Source: Chitinophagaceae bacterium
GTDB lineage: Bacteria > Bacteroidota > Bacteroidia > Chitinophagales > Chitinophagaceae
DNA: 46,522 nt
Assembly (NCBI GenBank): GCA_025363355.1
Contig: JANYEB010000133.1
Coordinates: 1 to 46,522 of the forward strand
Direction: 5' to 3'
Part shown: positions 1 through 8,341 of the stretch, one piece after another
Numbering within the stretch: the first letter of the stretch is position 1
Layout: each line of letters begins with the position of its first letter
Translations under genes and position numbers: made by a program
The notes under the pieces: model-generated
Seen by the model: only the letters and a program-made list of their open reading frames with translations
What the model was told of the DNA's origin: nothing
The model's database searches: none

Positions 1-2798
1 CAGAAACTGCATTTTTCCATCACACCATGCGAGCGCACTGTAACATCAGGATTAATAACCATTCGGGTTAATGAATCGTTCATATTCATCACCACATCAT
101 CCAATACTTCTCTCTGGTTATCCGGGAAACTATCTGCACCGGTATAATCGGCCCAGTTGAAACGACGCACTTTATAGGGACAATTGTTAGCACAATATCT
201 TGTACCAATACATCTGTTATAAGTCATTTGGTTTAAACCTTCGCTGCTATGATTTGTTGCAGCAACAGGGCAAACATTCTCGCAAGGAGCATTATCACAA
301 TGTTGACACATTAAAGGTTGGAAAACAACTTTTGGATTATCAACATCTTCACCACTGTAGTAACGATCAATTCTTAACCATTGCATATCGTGAAAACGTA
401 AAACCTCAGCCTTACCAACAACACTTACATTATTTTCAGCATTACAAGCTACAACACAAGCACCACAACCATTACAAGCATTCAAATCAATACTCATTCC
501 CCATTTGATACCTGGTTTATCATAAGGTTTGTAGATACTGCCATCCTCTCTAAATTTCTCAATGCCACCATAAGGTTTTAATTCAGCCTCTCTTTCTTCA
601 AGAACTTCATTAGGATTATGTTTTAACTCAGCAAGAGTTAATTCTTTCATCACTTCTGTTCTATTTCCTTGATCTGTATTGTAGATATTATGTGTTTGAG
701 TTAATCCAACAGGATATAACTCGCTAGTTAAATTTAGTTTTACATCAGCAGCAGCAAAACTTACAGTTCCATTGCTTAAGGTAGCAAATTGAAAGGCATT
801 TGCACCAACTGGTTTTTTATCGTCTGTTGCGGCACGCCCAACTTTTTCGTGTCTTCCATATCCTAAAGCAATACCAACAGTATTTGGATGTGTTCCAGGA
901 ATGATTAATGCCGGCAAACTAACTTTTTTACCTCCAACAGTTATTTCAACAACTTTCTTTTTAGGTTGAACCTCATAAGAATCAGCTTGACCATTATTTG
1001 CTAAGTCAATTTTTAGCAATTCTTTAGCCATTGCAGGGGAAACTATTAAATAGTTATCCCAAGTTGCACGAGTAATAGGATCTGGCATTTCCATCAACCA
1101 AGGGTTAGATGTTCCTTCTCCTGCACCAATTGCGACTTTTTGGTATAATTGTAATTCAATTCCTTTACTAACTTGTACAGATGCCAATGCAGATTTTGCA
1201 GTTTCTACAGCACTAGAAGAAAAAGCAGTAGTTGCAGTAGTTGTAGCAGTAACAGACCAAACTCCATCTTGTAAAGCGGCATTCCATCCTGCTTCTCCAC
1301 TAACTTTTGCACCCCAAAATGCTTTTAGATTTCCTAAATAATCAACATCACTTCCTGTCCATTTTAACAAACTATCTTGCCATTGTCTAGTTTTAAACAA
1401 GGGATTAATAGTTGGTTGTAAGAAAGAATAATGATCTGTAACTATTTCAGCATCGCCCCAAGACTCTAAATAATGGTGAGATGGAATTTGATATTTACAC
1501 AACAAAGAAGTTTCATCTTGTTTAGCATTGAAACTAATTGTTGTTTTAATTCCTTTCATCCAAGCAGCAATTTTTGCTGTATCACTCCAAGAATAAGCTG
1601 GATTTGCATCTAATACTACTAGAGTATCAACTTTTTCAGACAAAAGTGCTGCAAATTCTGTGTCAATTCCTTGACGAGAATTGTTTACAGTTCCAAAATC
1701 AATTGTTTTGCCATTTGCTCCAATAGCTTCATTAATTGCATTAACAACAACTTGAACATTTACATCATTACTTCCACAAACAACCAACGCTTCACCATTA
1801 GCAGCTTTTAAAGCTTTAGCCGCTTTTTCAATTCCAGCAGCTAGTTTTTTATCTGCAACATTTGGAGTAGTTCCATTAATCGCATTTAATAATCCAAGAA
1901 CAACAGCAGCTGTTTCACTTGGTCTGTGTAAAAATCTTTCATCAGCATTAGATCCTGTTAAACTTGCCACAGTTTCAAAAGCAATGTGGCGGCTCATTTC
2001 AGGATTTTTTGCATTTAATTTTTTGCCTTTTGCATATTGACGAGCATATTCAATTGGGCTAATCCAAGTGCCTAAAAAATCTGCACCAATGCTAACAATA
2101 GCTTTAGCTGCATCAAATTTATAAGAAGGAATAGCTTGCGTGCCATAACAAAGTTTATTAGCAGACAAAATACCACTGTAAGAAACTGCATCGTATTGAA
2201 CGTGCTTGCTTCCTGGATATTTTGCTAAAAATTGTTTAATTATTTCTAGAGAAGAAGGTGAATTTATTGTTGAAGAAAGCAATACAACACTACCAAAAAT
2301 AGCTGTTGCTAATTCTTTATCTATTGCTTCAAAAGTTGCCTCTTTACCATCAATTATTGGAAATCTTAATCTTGCACCATCATATAAATCTAAAACACTA
2401 GCTTGAACTCTAGCTGAAGTTCCACCACCAGTAATTGGGCTTAAATCATTTCCTTCAATTTTAATAGGACGACCATCACGAACTTTTGCTACAACACTTA
2501 CAGCATCTCCATTGCTAACATAAGTTGTTGCATAATAATTTGGAACTCCTGGGATGATATCTTCTGGGCGATTAGCAAACGGAATTGATTTTTTAATTGG
2601 CACTTCGCAACTTGCAGCAATAGCAGCAGCTGCAGTTGTGAATCCTAAATATTTTAAGAAATCACGTCGAGGAGCTTGGGTATCCATCAAACCACCATCT
2701 GATTCAAATGGAAGTTCTTCTTTAAACTCATCTTTCAAAGACTTTTGATAAGCCTCTGTGTTATTTAATTCTCCAAAACTTTGCCAATGTTTAGACAT
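1..2798 (-). CDS. actB: ActB, iron-sulfur/molybdopterin-like subunit of alternative complex III (3' end outside window)
   Basis: An open frame runs from the ATG at 2798 to the window edge, giving 932 residues without a stop. The N-terminus has a twin-arginine-like segment (RRDFLKYLGF, about residues 44-53), followed by a molybdopterin-oxidoreductase-like domain and a C-terminal ferredoxin-like domain. Visible cysteine clusters are CNGCGACVVAC, CQHCDNAPCENVC and CIGTRYCANNC; the next one is cut off after HGVMEKC. This order is typical of the ActB quinol:cytochrome c oxidoreductase subunit, usually about 1,000 residues, so only the last 70-100 are probably missing. It lies 95 bases downstream of actA in the usual order. 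The enzyme oxidises menaquinol and passes electrons to haem c. Thr replaces the second Cys of the third cluster, which fits the one [3Fe-4S] centre known for this family. Confidence 0.93.
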   Translation of the reverse strand, partial: MSKHWQSFGELNNTEAYQKSLKDEFKEELPFESDGGLMDTQAPRRDFLKYLGFTTAAAAIAASCEVPIKKSIPFANRPEDIIPGVPNYYATTYVSNGDAVSVVAKVRDGRPIKIEGNDLSPITGGGTSARVQASVLDLYDGARLRFPIIDGKEATFEAIDKELATAIFGSVVLLSSTINSPSSLEIIKQFLAKYPGSKHVQYDAVSYSGILSANKLCYGTQAIPSYKFDAAKAIVSIGADFLGTWISPIEYARQYAKGKKLNAKNPEMSRHIAFETVASLTGSNADERFLHRPSETAAVVLGLLNAINGTTPNVADKKLAAGIEKAAKALKAANGEALVVCGSNDVNVQVVVNAINEAIGANGKTIDFGTVNNSRQGIDTEFAALLSEKVDTLVVLDANPAYSWSDTAKIAAWMKGIKTTISFNAKQDETSLLCKYQIPSHHYLESWGDAEIVTDHYSFLQPTINPLFKTRQWQDSLLKWTGSDVDYLGNLKAFWGAKVSGEAGWNAALQDGVWSVTATTTATTAFSSSAVETAKSALASVQVSKGIELQLYQKVAIGAGEGTSNPWLMEMPDPITRATWDNYLIVSPAMAKELLKIDLANNGQADSYEVQPKKKVVEITVGGKKVSLPALIIPGTHPNTVGIALGYGRHEKVGRAATDDKKPVGANAFQFATLSNGTVSFAAADVKLNLTSELYPVGLTQTHNIYNTDQGNRTEVMKELTLAELKHNPNEVLEEREAELKPYGGIEKFREDGSIYKPYDKPGIKWGMSIDLNACNGCGACVVACNAENNVSVVGKAEVLRFHDMQWLRIDRYYSGEDVDNPKVVFQPLMCQHCDNAPCENVCPVAATNHSSEGLNQMTYNRCIGTRYCANNCPYKVRRFNWADYTGADSFPDNQREVLDDVVMNMNDSLTRMVINPDVTVRSHGVMEKCSF

Positions 2799-2893
2799 AA
2801 TGTGATAATTCGATAATTTAATAATTTGATAATTAATTCTGTGAAATATGTGTGAGGCTTTATCTCATCATCACATTATCACATCATCAAATT
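2799..2893. repeat. AT-rich inverted and direct repeats between actA and actB
   Basis: The 95-base gap holds repeated GATAATT/TTTGATAATT words near actB and CATCATCACATTATCACATCATC-like words near actA. ATGTGATAAT (about 2800-2809) is the exact reverse complement of ATTATCACAT (about 2875-2884), so the transcript could fold into a long hairpin between the two reading frames. This may tune actA:actB expression or protect the mRNA. No terminator-type T-run follows in the direction of transcription. Confidence 0.5.
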
Positions 2894-4159
2894 TTAATAG
2901 TGACATTTTTGACACTCAGTTCCCCCAATTTTTTCTACAGTAACACCTTTAGTGCTATCCATTTTACCACTCTTTAAATCGTCGTGATATTTTTGATAAA
3001 TACTATAGAATCCATTTTCTTTAAACTGAACTTTTGTTTCTCTGTGACAATTTACACACCAGCCCATACTTAAATCAGCAAATTGTTTCACTTCATCCAT
3101 TTTTGTAATTTCACCATGGCAGGTTTGACATTGAACTTTTCCTGCTTTAATATGTTGACTGTGATTAAAATAAACGTGATCTGGTAAATTGTGAATTCTT
3201 TTCCAAGGAATAGCTTTTGCAGAACTTGCATCCCAAGGTTTACCAGGCGTAAAGTTTGCGTATTTATATAACTTTTGAATTTCCGCAGTTCCATTTACCT
3301 CTTGTCCTTCTTCAGTATATAATTTAGCAGTGCCTTTGTATTCGTTAATAGCCAAATGACAGTTCATACAAACATTGACAGAAGGAATATTAGCGTGCTT
3401 TCCATCTTGAGCACCACCATGACAGTATAAACAGTTTACTTGGTTGATTCCTGCATGTACTTTATGCGAGTAGAAAATTGGTTGAGATGGAACATAATCT
3501 TTGTTTCTTCCTAATCCAATTGCTCCTTTTGTAGTTAAATATCCACCAATTAATACAAGTATGATAATTACAAAAGCAATGTAAGTTCTATTTTTCCAAA
3601 AGGCTACTGGTTCGGGGCTATCTACATTTTCTTTTTCATCTGCTAATTTTTTAAGCCCACTATTTACTTGCATTAAAGTAAAGGCAACAACAGCAAGAAT
3701 CAAAGTAAGAATTCCGAAAAGAAGCGAATTGTCCGATTCTGGTTTATTTGGGTCGCCCTCAACAACTTTTTTAACTTCTGGTCCCTTTTTTATGTAATCT
3801 AAAATTGCGTCTATTTCTTTATCATCAATAACGCCATCAAAAACGTTCATTGCACTTTTATTGTATTCATTAAATAGTGCAAGAGCATAAGGATCATTGC
3901 TAGTTTTCATATAAGAACCAGTGTTCTTAATCCAAGCATGGAGATTTTTTCTATTCCCTTTCCATCTATCTTCCACTCCCATCAAAGCTGGGCCTGTCAA
4001 TTTTTTATCTAGAGCGTGACAACTGGCACAGTTTTTCATAAACAATGCCTTGCCATCTTGTGCGTTAGAGGTATTACTAAAAGACAATAATAGTATAAGT
4101 GCTATACTAGTTAAAATGGTATTAATGATTCGTAGGTGAAGCTTCATATTCACAGTCAT
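2894..4159 (-). CDS. actA: ActA-type multihaem cytochrome c with fused N-terminal monohaem domain
   Basis: This 421-residue protein has six CXXCH haem sites: CASCH in an N-terminal class-I cytochrome c domain, then CLYCH, CMNCH, CQTCH, CVNCH and a C-terminal CQKCH. The last five match the pentahaem ActA subunit, which passes electrons out of alternative complex III. Two membrane helices (around SLLFGILTLILAVVAF and YIAFVIIILVLIGGYL) separate the monohaem domain from the pentahaem part. A signal peptide ends near SNA-Q. An ATG at 4147 gives a cleaner signal peptide and may be the true start. It is the first gene of the act operon, directly upstream of actB. The extra haem domain resembles the separate ActE cytochrome of other organisms, so this reads as an ActE-ActA-like fusion. 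Confidence 0.92.
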   Translation of the reverse strand: MTVNMKLHLRIINTILTSIALILLLSFSNTSNAQDGKALFMKNCASCHALDKKLTGPALMGVEDRWKGNRKNLHAWIKNTGSYMKTSNDPYALALFNEYNKSAMNVFDGVIDDKEIDAILDYIKKGPEVKKVVEGDPNKPESDNSLLFGILTLILAVVAFTLMQVNSGLKKLADEKENVDSPEPVAFWKNRTYIAFVIIILVLIGGYLTTKGAIGLGRNKDYVPSQPIFYSHKVHAGINQVNCLYCHGGAQDGKHANIPSVNVCMNCHLAINEYKGTAKLYTEEGQEVNGTAEIQKLYKYANFTPGKPWDASSAKAIPWKRIHNLPDHVYFNHSQHIKAGKVQCQTCHGEITKMDEVKQFADLSMGWCVNCHRETKVQFKENGFYSIYQKYHDDLKSGKMDSTKGVTVEKIGGTECQKCHY

Positions 4160-4194
4160 GTGGTTCTTGTTGTGGAGAAATTCCTAAACGGGTG

Positions 4195-4202
4195 CAAAAA
4201 TA
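4195..4202 (-). promoter_or_regulatory. Predicted -7 box upstream of actA
   Basis: TATTTTTG on the minus strand matches the Bacteroidota -7 consensus TAnnTTTG and lies 35 bases before the upstream actA ATG. No clear -33 TTG was found at the usual distance, so support is moderate. Confidence 0.45.
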
Positions 4203-4344
4203 TGACACACCGCTGACATAAACACTATGTTAAAAAAGTTTTTTTAACTTTTCTTTATATTTTCTCATCTCAAAAACAAAAAAGGTAAGTTTAGTAAGGC
4301 TTACACTTTATTTGCAACCTTAATTAATTTTATATTAAACCACA

Positions 4345-4623
4345 ATGTTTACTAAATTAAAGAACAAATGGAAGGTTAGTTGGCTACAATTTGCATTAAT
4401 TTTTTGCACTTTCGCAATTGGTGGCAGTGTTTGTGGATATGCAGGCAGAAATTTATTAAGCCTAATTGGCTTAGAGAAAAACGTTTTTTATTATATATTG
4501 TATATCATAATAATCACAATTCTTTGGCCACTAGCAGTTTTGCTTGTTAGCATTCCACTTGGTCAGTTTGTCTTCTTCAAAAAATATATTGGCAAAATAA
4601 GAAAGCGAGTTTTAAGAAAATAA
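4345..4623 (+). CDS. Small DUF6787-like membrane protein
   Basis: This 92-residue protein starts with a basic cytosolic segment (MFTKLKNKWKVSW). It has two hydrophobic stretches (around LQFALIFCTFAIGGSVCGYAG and YYILYIIIITILWPLAVLL), the conserved-looking GGSVCGYAGR and ILWPLAVLLVSIPLGQ motifs, and a basic C-terminus. The pattern matches my memory of the Bacteroidota family DUF6787, whose function is not known. It is divergent from actA and 25 bases upstream of the PfkB kinase gene, which has its own -7 box. Confidence 0.75.
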   Translation: MFTKLKNKWKVSWLQFALIFCTFAIGGSVCGYAGRNLLSLIGLEKNVFYYILYIIIITILWPLAVLLVSIPLGQFVFFKKYIGKIRKRVLRK

Positions 4624-4635
4624 AAATTGAAAACA

Positions 4636-4643
4636 TACTTTTG
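4636..4643 (+). promoter_or_regulatory. Predicted -7 box directly before the PfkB kinase gene
   Basis: TACTTTTG matches TAnnTTTG, and only CAGCT separates it from the ATG at 4649. Transcription from this box would begin at or just before the start codon, giving an almost leaderless mRNA. The -33 region is weak. Confidence 0.5.
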
Positions 4644-4648
4644 CAGCT

Positions 4649-5581
4649 ATGCAAAAACAAATTATTTGTATTGGAGCAGCCTTAGTTGATGAATTATACT
4701 CTGCGACAGCTCCAATGTTGTTAGCAACCACAAACGATGCTGTTGTTCACCGAAGTGCTGGAGGTGTAAGTAGAAACATAGCTCATCAATTGGCTTTATT
4801 GGGTTTGCCTGTTCAATTAATAAGTGTTTTTGGAAACGATGGTGAAGGAGATTGGTTAAAAACAATTTGCTCTTACACTAACATCAAACTAGATGCTGCT
4901 ATTACAACACACAGTCTTACTGGAAAATATACAGGGATTTTAAATTATGATGGATCTTTATTTACTGCATTAATTACAAACGCAGAATTAGAACTAATTA
5001 CACCCGAACATTTACAAAAGCATAAAGAACTTTTAGCAAATGCTGCATATATAATACTAGATGCCAATATTAGTGTTGAAAGCATTAACTGGCTTGTTGA
5101 TTTTTGTTTCGATAAGAAAATTCCCTTCATAATTGAGCCAGTTTCGGTTCCTCCTGCTGCAAAACTTTCTAAAATGAGTTTCAAGGGAGTAAATATGATA
5201 ACTCCAAACGAAGATGAACTTCCTGCCCTTTGCACTAGCAAGCAATATACAACTGTGCAACAACAAGCTCAGGAACTATTAAATAGAGGTGCTGAAAAAG
5301 TATGGTTACATAATGGTGCTGCTGGAAGTATTTTATTTACCAGAGAACAAACTATTCATTTATCTGCCCCCAATGTTTTAGAGGTTAAAGATTGTACTGG
5401 TGCTGGTGATGGTTCTTTATCAGGATTTATATTAGCACAATACTTAGGCAAATCTGATGAAGAAAGTTTAAAAATTGCTCATACACTCTCTGCAGAAATA
5501 TTACAAGTTAATGGTGCTATTGCTACACATATTAAACAAGATGAATTATTGAGATTGGTTGAAAAGTATTATCCTAACTAA
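4649..5581 (+). CDS. PfkB-family carbohydrate/pseudouridine kinase
   Basis: This 310-residue cytosolic kinase has the N-terminal PfkB signature region (GGVSRNIAHQLALLG, about 38-52) and the C-terminal signature DCTGAGDGSLSGF, where the Asp of GAGD is the expected catalytic base and the Gly-rich loop binds phosphate. Length and the GAALVDELY opening are like pseudouridine kinases (PsuK) and related sugar or nucleoside kinases. No psuG-like glycosidase gene lies next to it, so the substrate cannot be assigned. It ends 4 bases from the convergent lipoprotein gene and appears to be transcribed from its own promoter. Confidence 0.85.
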   Translation: MQKQIICIGAALVDELYSATAPMLLATTNDAVVHRSAGGVSRNIAHQLALLGLPVQLISVFGNDGEGDWLKTICSYTNIKLDAAITTHSLTGKYTGILNYDGSLFTALITNAELELITPEHLQKHKELLANAAYIILDANISVESINWLVDFCFDKKIPFIIEPVSVPPAAKLSKMSFKGVNMITPNEDELPALCTSKQYTTVQQQAQELLNRGAEKVWLHNGAAGSILFTREQTIHLSAPNVLEVKDCTGAGDGSLSGFILAQYLGKSDEESLKIAHTLSAEILQVNGAIATHIKQDELLRLVEKYYPN

Positions 5582-5584
5582 TAG

Positions 5585-6523
5585 CTACTGCAGTGTTTTA
5601 AAGAATTTCCATTTCTTTTCTGTTTCATCATAATTAAACTGATAGCCTGTTTCTAGTCTATTGGTTTGAGCTGCTAAACTGTAATTAAACTCCACGCCAT
5701 AGATAATAAGATTGCCAAATTTATCATATCTAATTCTTCTAGCTTTATCACTTCCTCTTGATCCAAGCTGGTCAAGCGTTAGTTCTGTTTTAATTTCTGT
5801 ATTCTTAAATTTTCCATCTTTTGTTAATGCTACAGAATAAACATTTGGCTTTCTGGTACTACCAAAATATAATCTTTTTTCGCCAGTTGTTCCACCTACA
5901 AAAACACCAGCTGCATCGTAACCTTTTAATTGATCAATTATTTTTTTTGTATTGATATCAATAACGTAAATAACACCTTTTTCTTCGTCTCTTGTGCTGC
6001 CTGAAACACTTGCTATGTATAATTTTTTTCCGTGACAATCAAAGTAAACGCCCAATACTGCATAAGGCACAATTTCAACAGTTGTATCAGGCTTTGGCAG
6101 GCTAAAAAACAATTCTAATTTTCCCGTTAAATTATCTATTTTATAAATTTTATTTAACTCAGAAATAGGGAAGTCCAAATTGTTTACAACTGGCAATGGA
6201 GCAGTATAAATATTTCCATTATCATCGGTTGTTAAAGAACCCATATTTCCAAATTGTTTCCAACTTGAATCTTGATATATTTTTTTGTTTGTAGTATCTC
6301 CTGCAATTTTTTGAAACTGAATTAACACCACTCCCTTCATTCTAACTTCGCTGGTAGAAAAAGCAGATATTGTTGGATCTAATTCAATTTGTTTAATAAA
6401 AGATGCTGGTTTACGGCAAGATGTAATACCAATTTGTGCTATTTCTTCTTCTGTCATTTTATCTACACAAGAAGCAAGAAAAAACATACTAATCGCAACT
6501 GAAATTTTTAAACTATTTCTCAT
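5585..6523 (-). CDS. Lipoprotein with probable beta-propeller fold, last gene of the MauG-like cluster
   Basis: This 312-residue protein has a lipoprotein signal (lipobox LASC, lipidation at Cys19), so it should be anchored in the periplasm or outer membrane. The mature part has repeated propeller-like strands such as GSLTTDDNGNIYTA, NKIYKIDNLTGKLELF, GKKLYIASVSG, GVIYVIDINTKKI and EKRLYFGST, which suggests an NHL/SMP-30-like or YncE-like beta-propeller. No catalytic motif was recognised. The ATG directly follows the stop of the amine-oxidase-like gene, indicating tight translational coupling. Its place beside a MauG-like protein is notable because methylamine dehydrogenase also pairs a propeller subunit with a MauG-matured partner; that link is inference only. 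Confidence 0.7.
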   Translation of the reverse strand: MRNSLKISVAISMFFLASCVDKMTEEEIAQIGITSCRKPASFIKQIELDPTISAFSTSEVRMKGVVLIQFQKIAGDTTNKKIYQDSSWKQFGNMGSLTTDDNGNIYTAPLPVVNNLDFPISELNKIYKIDNLTGKLELFFSLPKPDTTVEIVPYAVLGVYFDCHGKKLYIASVSGSTRDEEKGVIYVIDINTKKIIDQLKGYDAAGVFVGGTTGEKRLYFGSTRKPNVYSVALTKDGKFKNTEIKTELTLDQLGSRGSDKARRIRYDKFGNLIIYGVEFNYSLAAQTNRLETGYQFNYDETEKKWKFFKTLQ

Positions 6524-8284
6524 TTAATTATTTTTTATTGGTATAAACATTGGGCCACCCATACAAGGATACACTTTGGTTTTATAAACACCATTTTCTA
6601 AATAACTTTCTGCCCAGCAATACTCGTGTCCTTTTGTATCATCGTTTTTCATTTGTGGCACATACCATACAACAATATCAGTATTTACAATGCTTTCAGG
6701 CGATGGCTCAATAAACTTTTCAGGACCCTGTTTGTAATCTGTGTTGCAACAAGGGCCAATAGTTACCAAATCTTTTTCTCCTTCATCTTTATCAATATGT
6801 TGTTTGGTAACAAATACATAAGCATTATCTCCACGACTTTTATCATTAAATTGTCCACGGCTAGGTTCTATAAAAAAACCTTCATTTATTTCATTAGAAA
6901 TTTTATATTGATATCCTTCTGAAGTGTATGTAGTTGTTGAATTTTGAAGTTTCCACTGCTCTCTATCCCAAGTTTTCCAAGTGTTATTATTCCATTCACT
7001 AAATTTATTTTTATTGCCAGTAAAAGCAATTCTAAAAACGGGTCTATATGTTCCATTATTACCACAACCTCTGCCTAAACTTGCAGCAGCAGTTCTAAAT
7101 TTTCCATCATTATAAAATTCAAATCTTTGTAAATAATTATAGTTGCAAGGTAAAGGCCATTGCTCACTACTAAAACTTTGCTCTAATGCAAAACCAATCG
7201 TTTTTCCTCCTTCAATAATATCGCTAACCTTTGGGTCAGATACAGCAACAACAGCAGCCTGACTAAATTCTGGACAACCAACAGCATCACTATATCCAAA
7301 GCCATCAGTATTACTATAACCAACATGCCAATCAACAATTTTTGCGTTATTTACAACAACTTTATCATTGTATGCAACCTCAGAAATTCGCATTCCATCG
7401 CTTGTTGTAATTACATAATTTAGTTTCCAATTATACTTTTCTAAGTGAGATATTTTTTTGCAATAACACTCCATTATTTTTTCAAACTTTAGTTTGCGTT
7501 CACTGATTCTATTTTCTGGGGCTTCTGTTGTTCCAACATTTGTCCAACGAATGCCCACAACTTTATAATCAGTCAAATCTACAATTACCCATAAAGCTTT
7601 ATTGTCTTTTATAAAAGTTGGAGCAACGCACAAATGCAAGCTACGTTCACATTTAGTGTTATTTAAAGCGGTTTTTGTATTTGCCATTAACGCTTCTTTT
7701 TCCTCGGGTTTATAACCAAGGGCTTTTGTAACTTGTGGATTATTGATGGCAATTTGAAGTGCTATTTTTTTTAAATGAGAAGGAATATCTGGTTGGCTTA
7801 TTGGAAAACTTGTAACTGCAACAATAGATTTGTTGTTGACATTTACTAATGCTGTTGTTGTTAAATTAAGTGCATAGTTATACATCTCAACTTTATATAT
7901 TTTTTCGTTTTGAAAATTAGATGGAACTTCTTGAGGTCTTGCAGCATACGCATTGAACACTTCATTTCTGAATGGTTGTTGTGTTTTTTTGTCAAATAAG
8001 TTTTCACAGAACTTTATATCTGCAATAGCTATTTGTTGAGCAGTAGCAGCACTTTCATCCAAAGAATCTAATAAAATAATTGGCTTTTTTTCGGCTAATA
8101 CAGTCTTGATTTTCTTGATTCTTTCAACCATTAAAGGCATTTGAGAAACCGATGAATCTTCAATGAGAATAGCATCTATAGCATTTTGTTTGTCGGTATT
8201 TTTTGCTTTTAGTTTAGAATCTGTATTGCTACTATTACAAGAAATAAAGACTAAAAATATGATCGAAGTAAAGACTGATTTCAT
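6524..8284 (-). CDS. Copper-amine-oxidase-like lipoprotein apparently lacking the copper ligands
   Basis: This 586-residue protein has a lipobox ending at Cys16 (VFISC). Its order follows copper amine oxidases. There are N2/N3-like segments (KVEMYNYALNLTTTALVNV near 131-149; ALWVIVDLTDYKVVGIRW near 230-247). A DGMRISEVAYND strand (296-307) resembles the GLVLHDVxY region. NTDGFGYSDAVGC (325-337) resembles the catalytic-base region. NYNY (381-384) resembles the topaquinone motif NY[DE][YN], followed by FEFYNDG. NTDIVVWYV (534-542) resembles NEDLVAWVT. Where the family has HxH this protein has GTY/RP before FRI (411-419), and where the third His (HHIP) is expected it has QMKNDD. Only two His follow NYNY (496 and 553). 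It lies between the MauG-like and propeller genes. Homology is from motif order by eye; the enzymatic state is unknown. Confidence 0.65.
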   Translation of the reverse strand: MKSVFTSIIFLVFISCNSSNTDSKLKAKNTDKQNAIDAILIEDSSVSQMPLMVERIKKIKTVLAEKKPIILLDSLDESAATAQQIAIADIKFCENLFDKKTQQPFRNEVFNAYAARPQEVPSNFQNEKIYKVEMYNYALNLTTTALVNVNNKSIVAVTSFPISQPDIPSHLKKIALQIAINNPQVTKALGYKPEEKEALMANTKTALNNTKCERSLHLCVAPTFIKDNKALWVIVDLTDYKVVGIRWTNVGTTEAPENRISERKLKFEKIMECYCKKISHLEKYNWKLNYVITTSDGMRISEVAYNDKVVVNNAKIVDWHVGYSNTDGFGYSDAVGCPEFSQAAVVAVSDPKVSDIIEGGKTIGFALEQSFSSEQWPLPCNYNYLQRFEFYNDGKFRTAAASLGRGCGNNGTYRPVFRIAFTGNKNKFSEWNNNTWKTWDREQWKLQNSTTTYTSEGYQYKISNEINEGFFIEPSRGQFNDKSRGDNAYVFVTKQHIDKDEGEKDLVTIGPCCNTDYKQGPEKFIEPSPESIVNTDIVVWYVPQMKNDDTKGHEYCWAESYLENGVYKTKVYPCMGGPMFIPIKNN

Positions 8285-8312
8285 TGTGTAAAAAATACTT
8301 GATGTAGTATAA

Positions 8313-8341
8313 CAAATGTAAATGGTTTAGTTTTGGGCAAA
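8313..8341 (-). promoter_or_regulatory. Possible internal promoter before the amine-oxidase-like gene
   Basis: On the minus strand a TTTG (8341-8338), 17 bases, then TACATTTG (8320-8313) fit the -33/-7 pattern. The box ends 28 bases before the ATG at 8284. The -33 part lies inside the 3' end of the upstream gene. This could give the last two genes separate transcription. Confidence 0.4.

Noticed and set aside
200-508. Plus-strand frame rich in His and Gln
   Set aside because: It lies antisense within actB, and its composition follows from the iron-sulfur coding sequence on the other strand.
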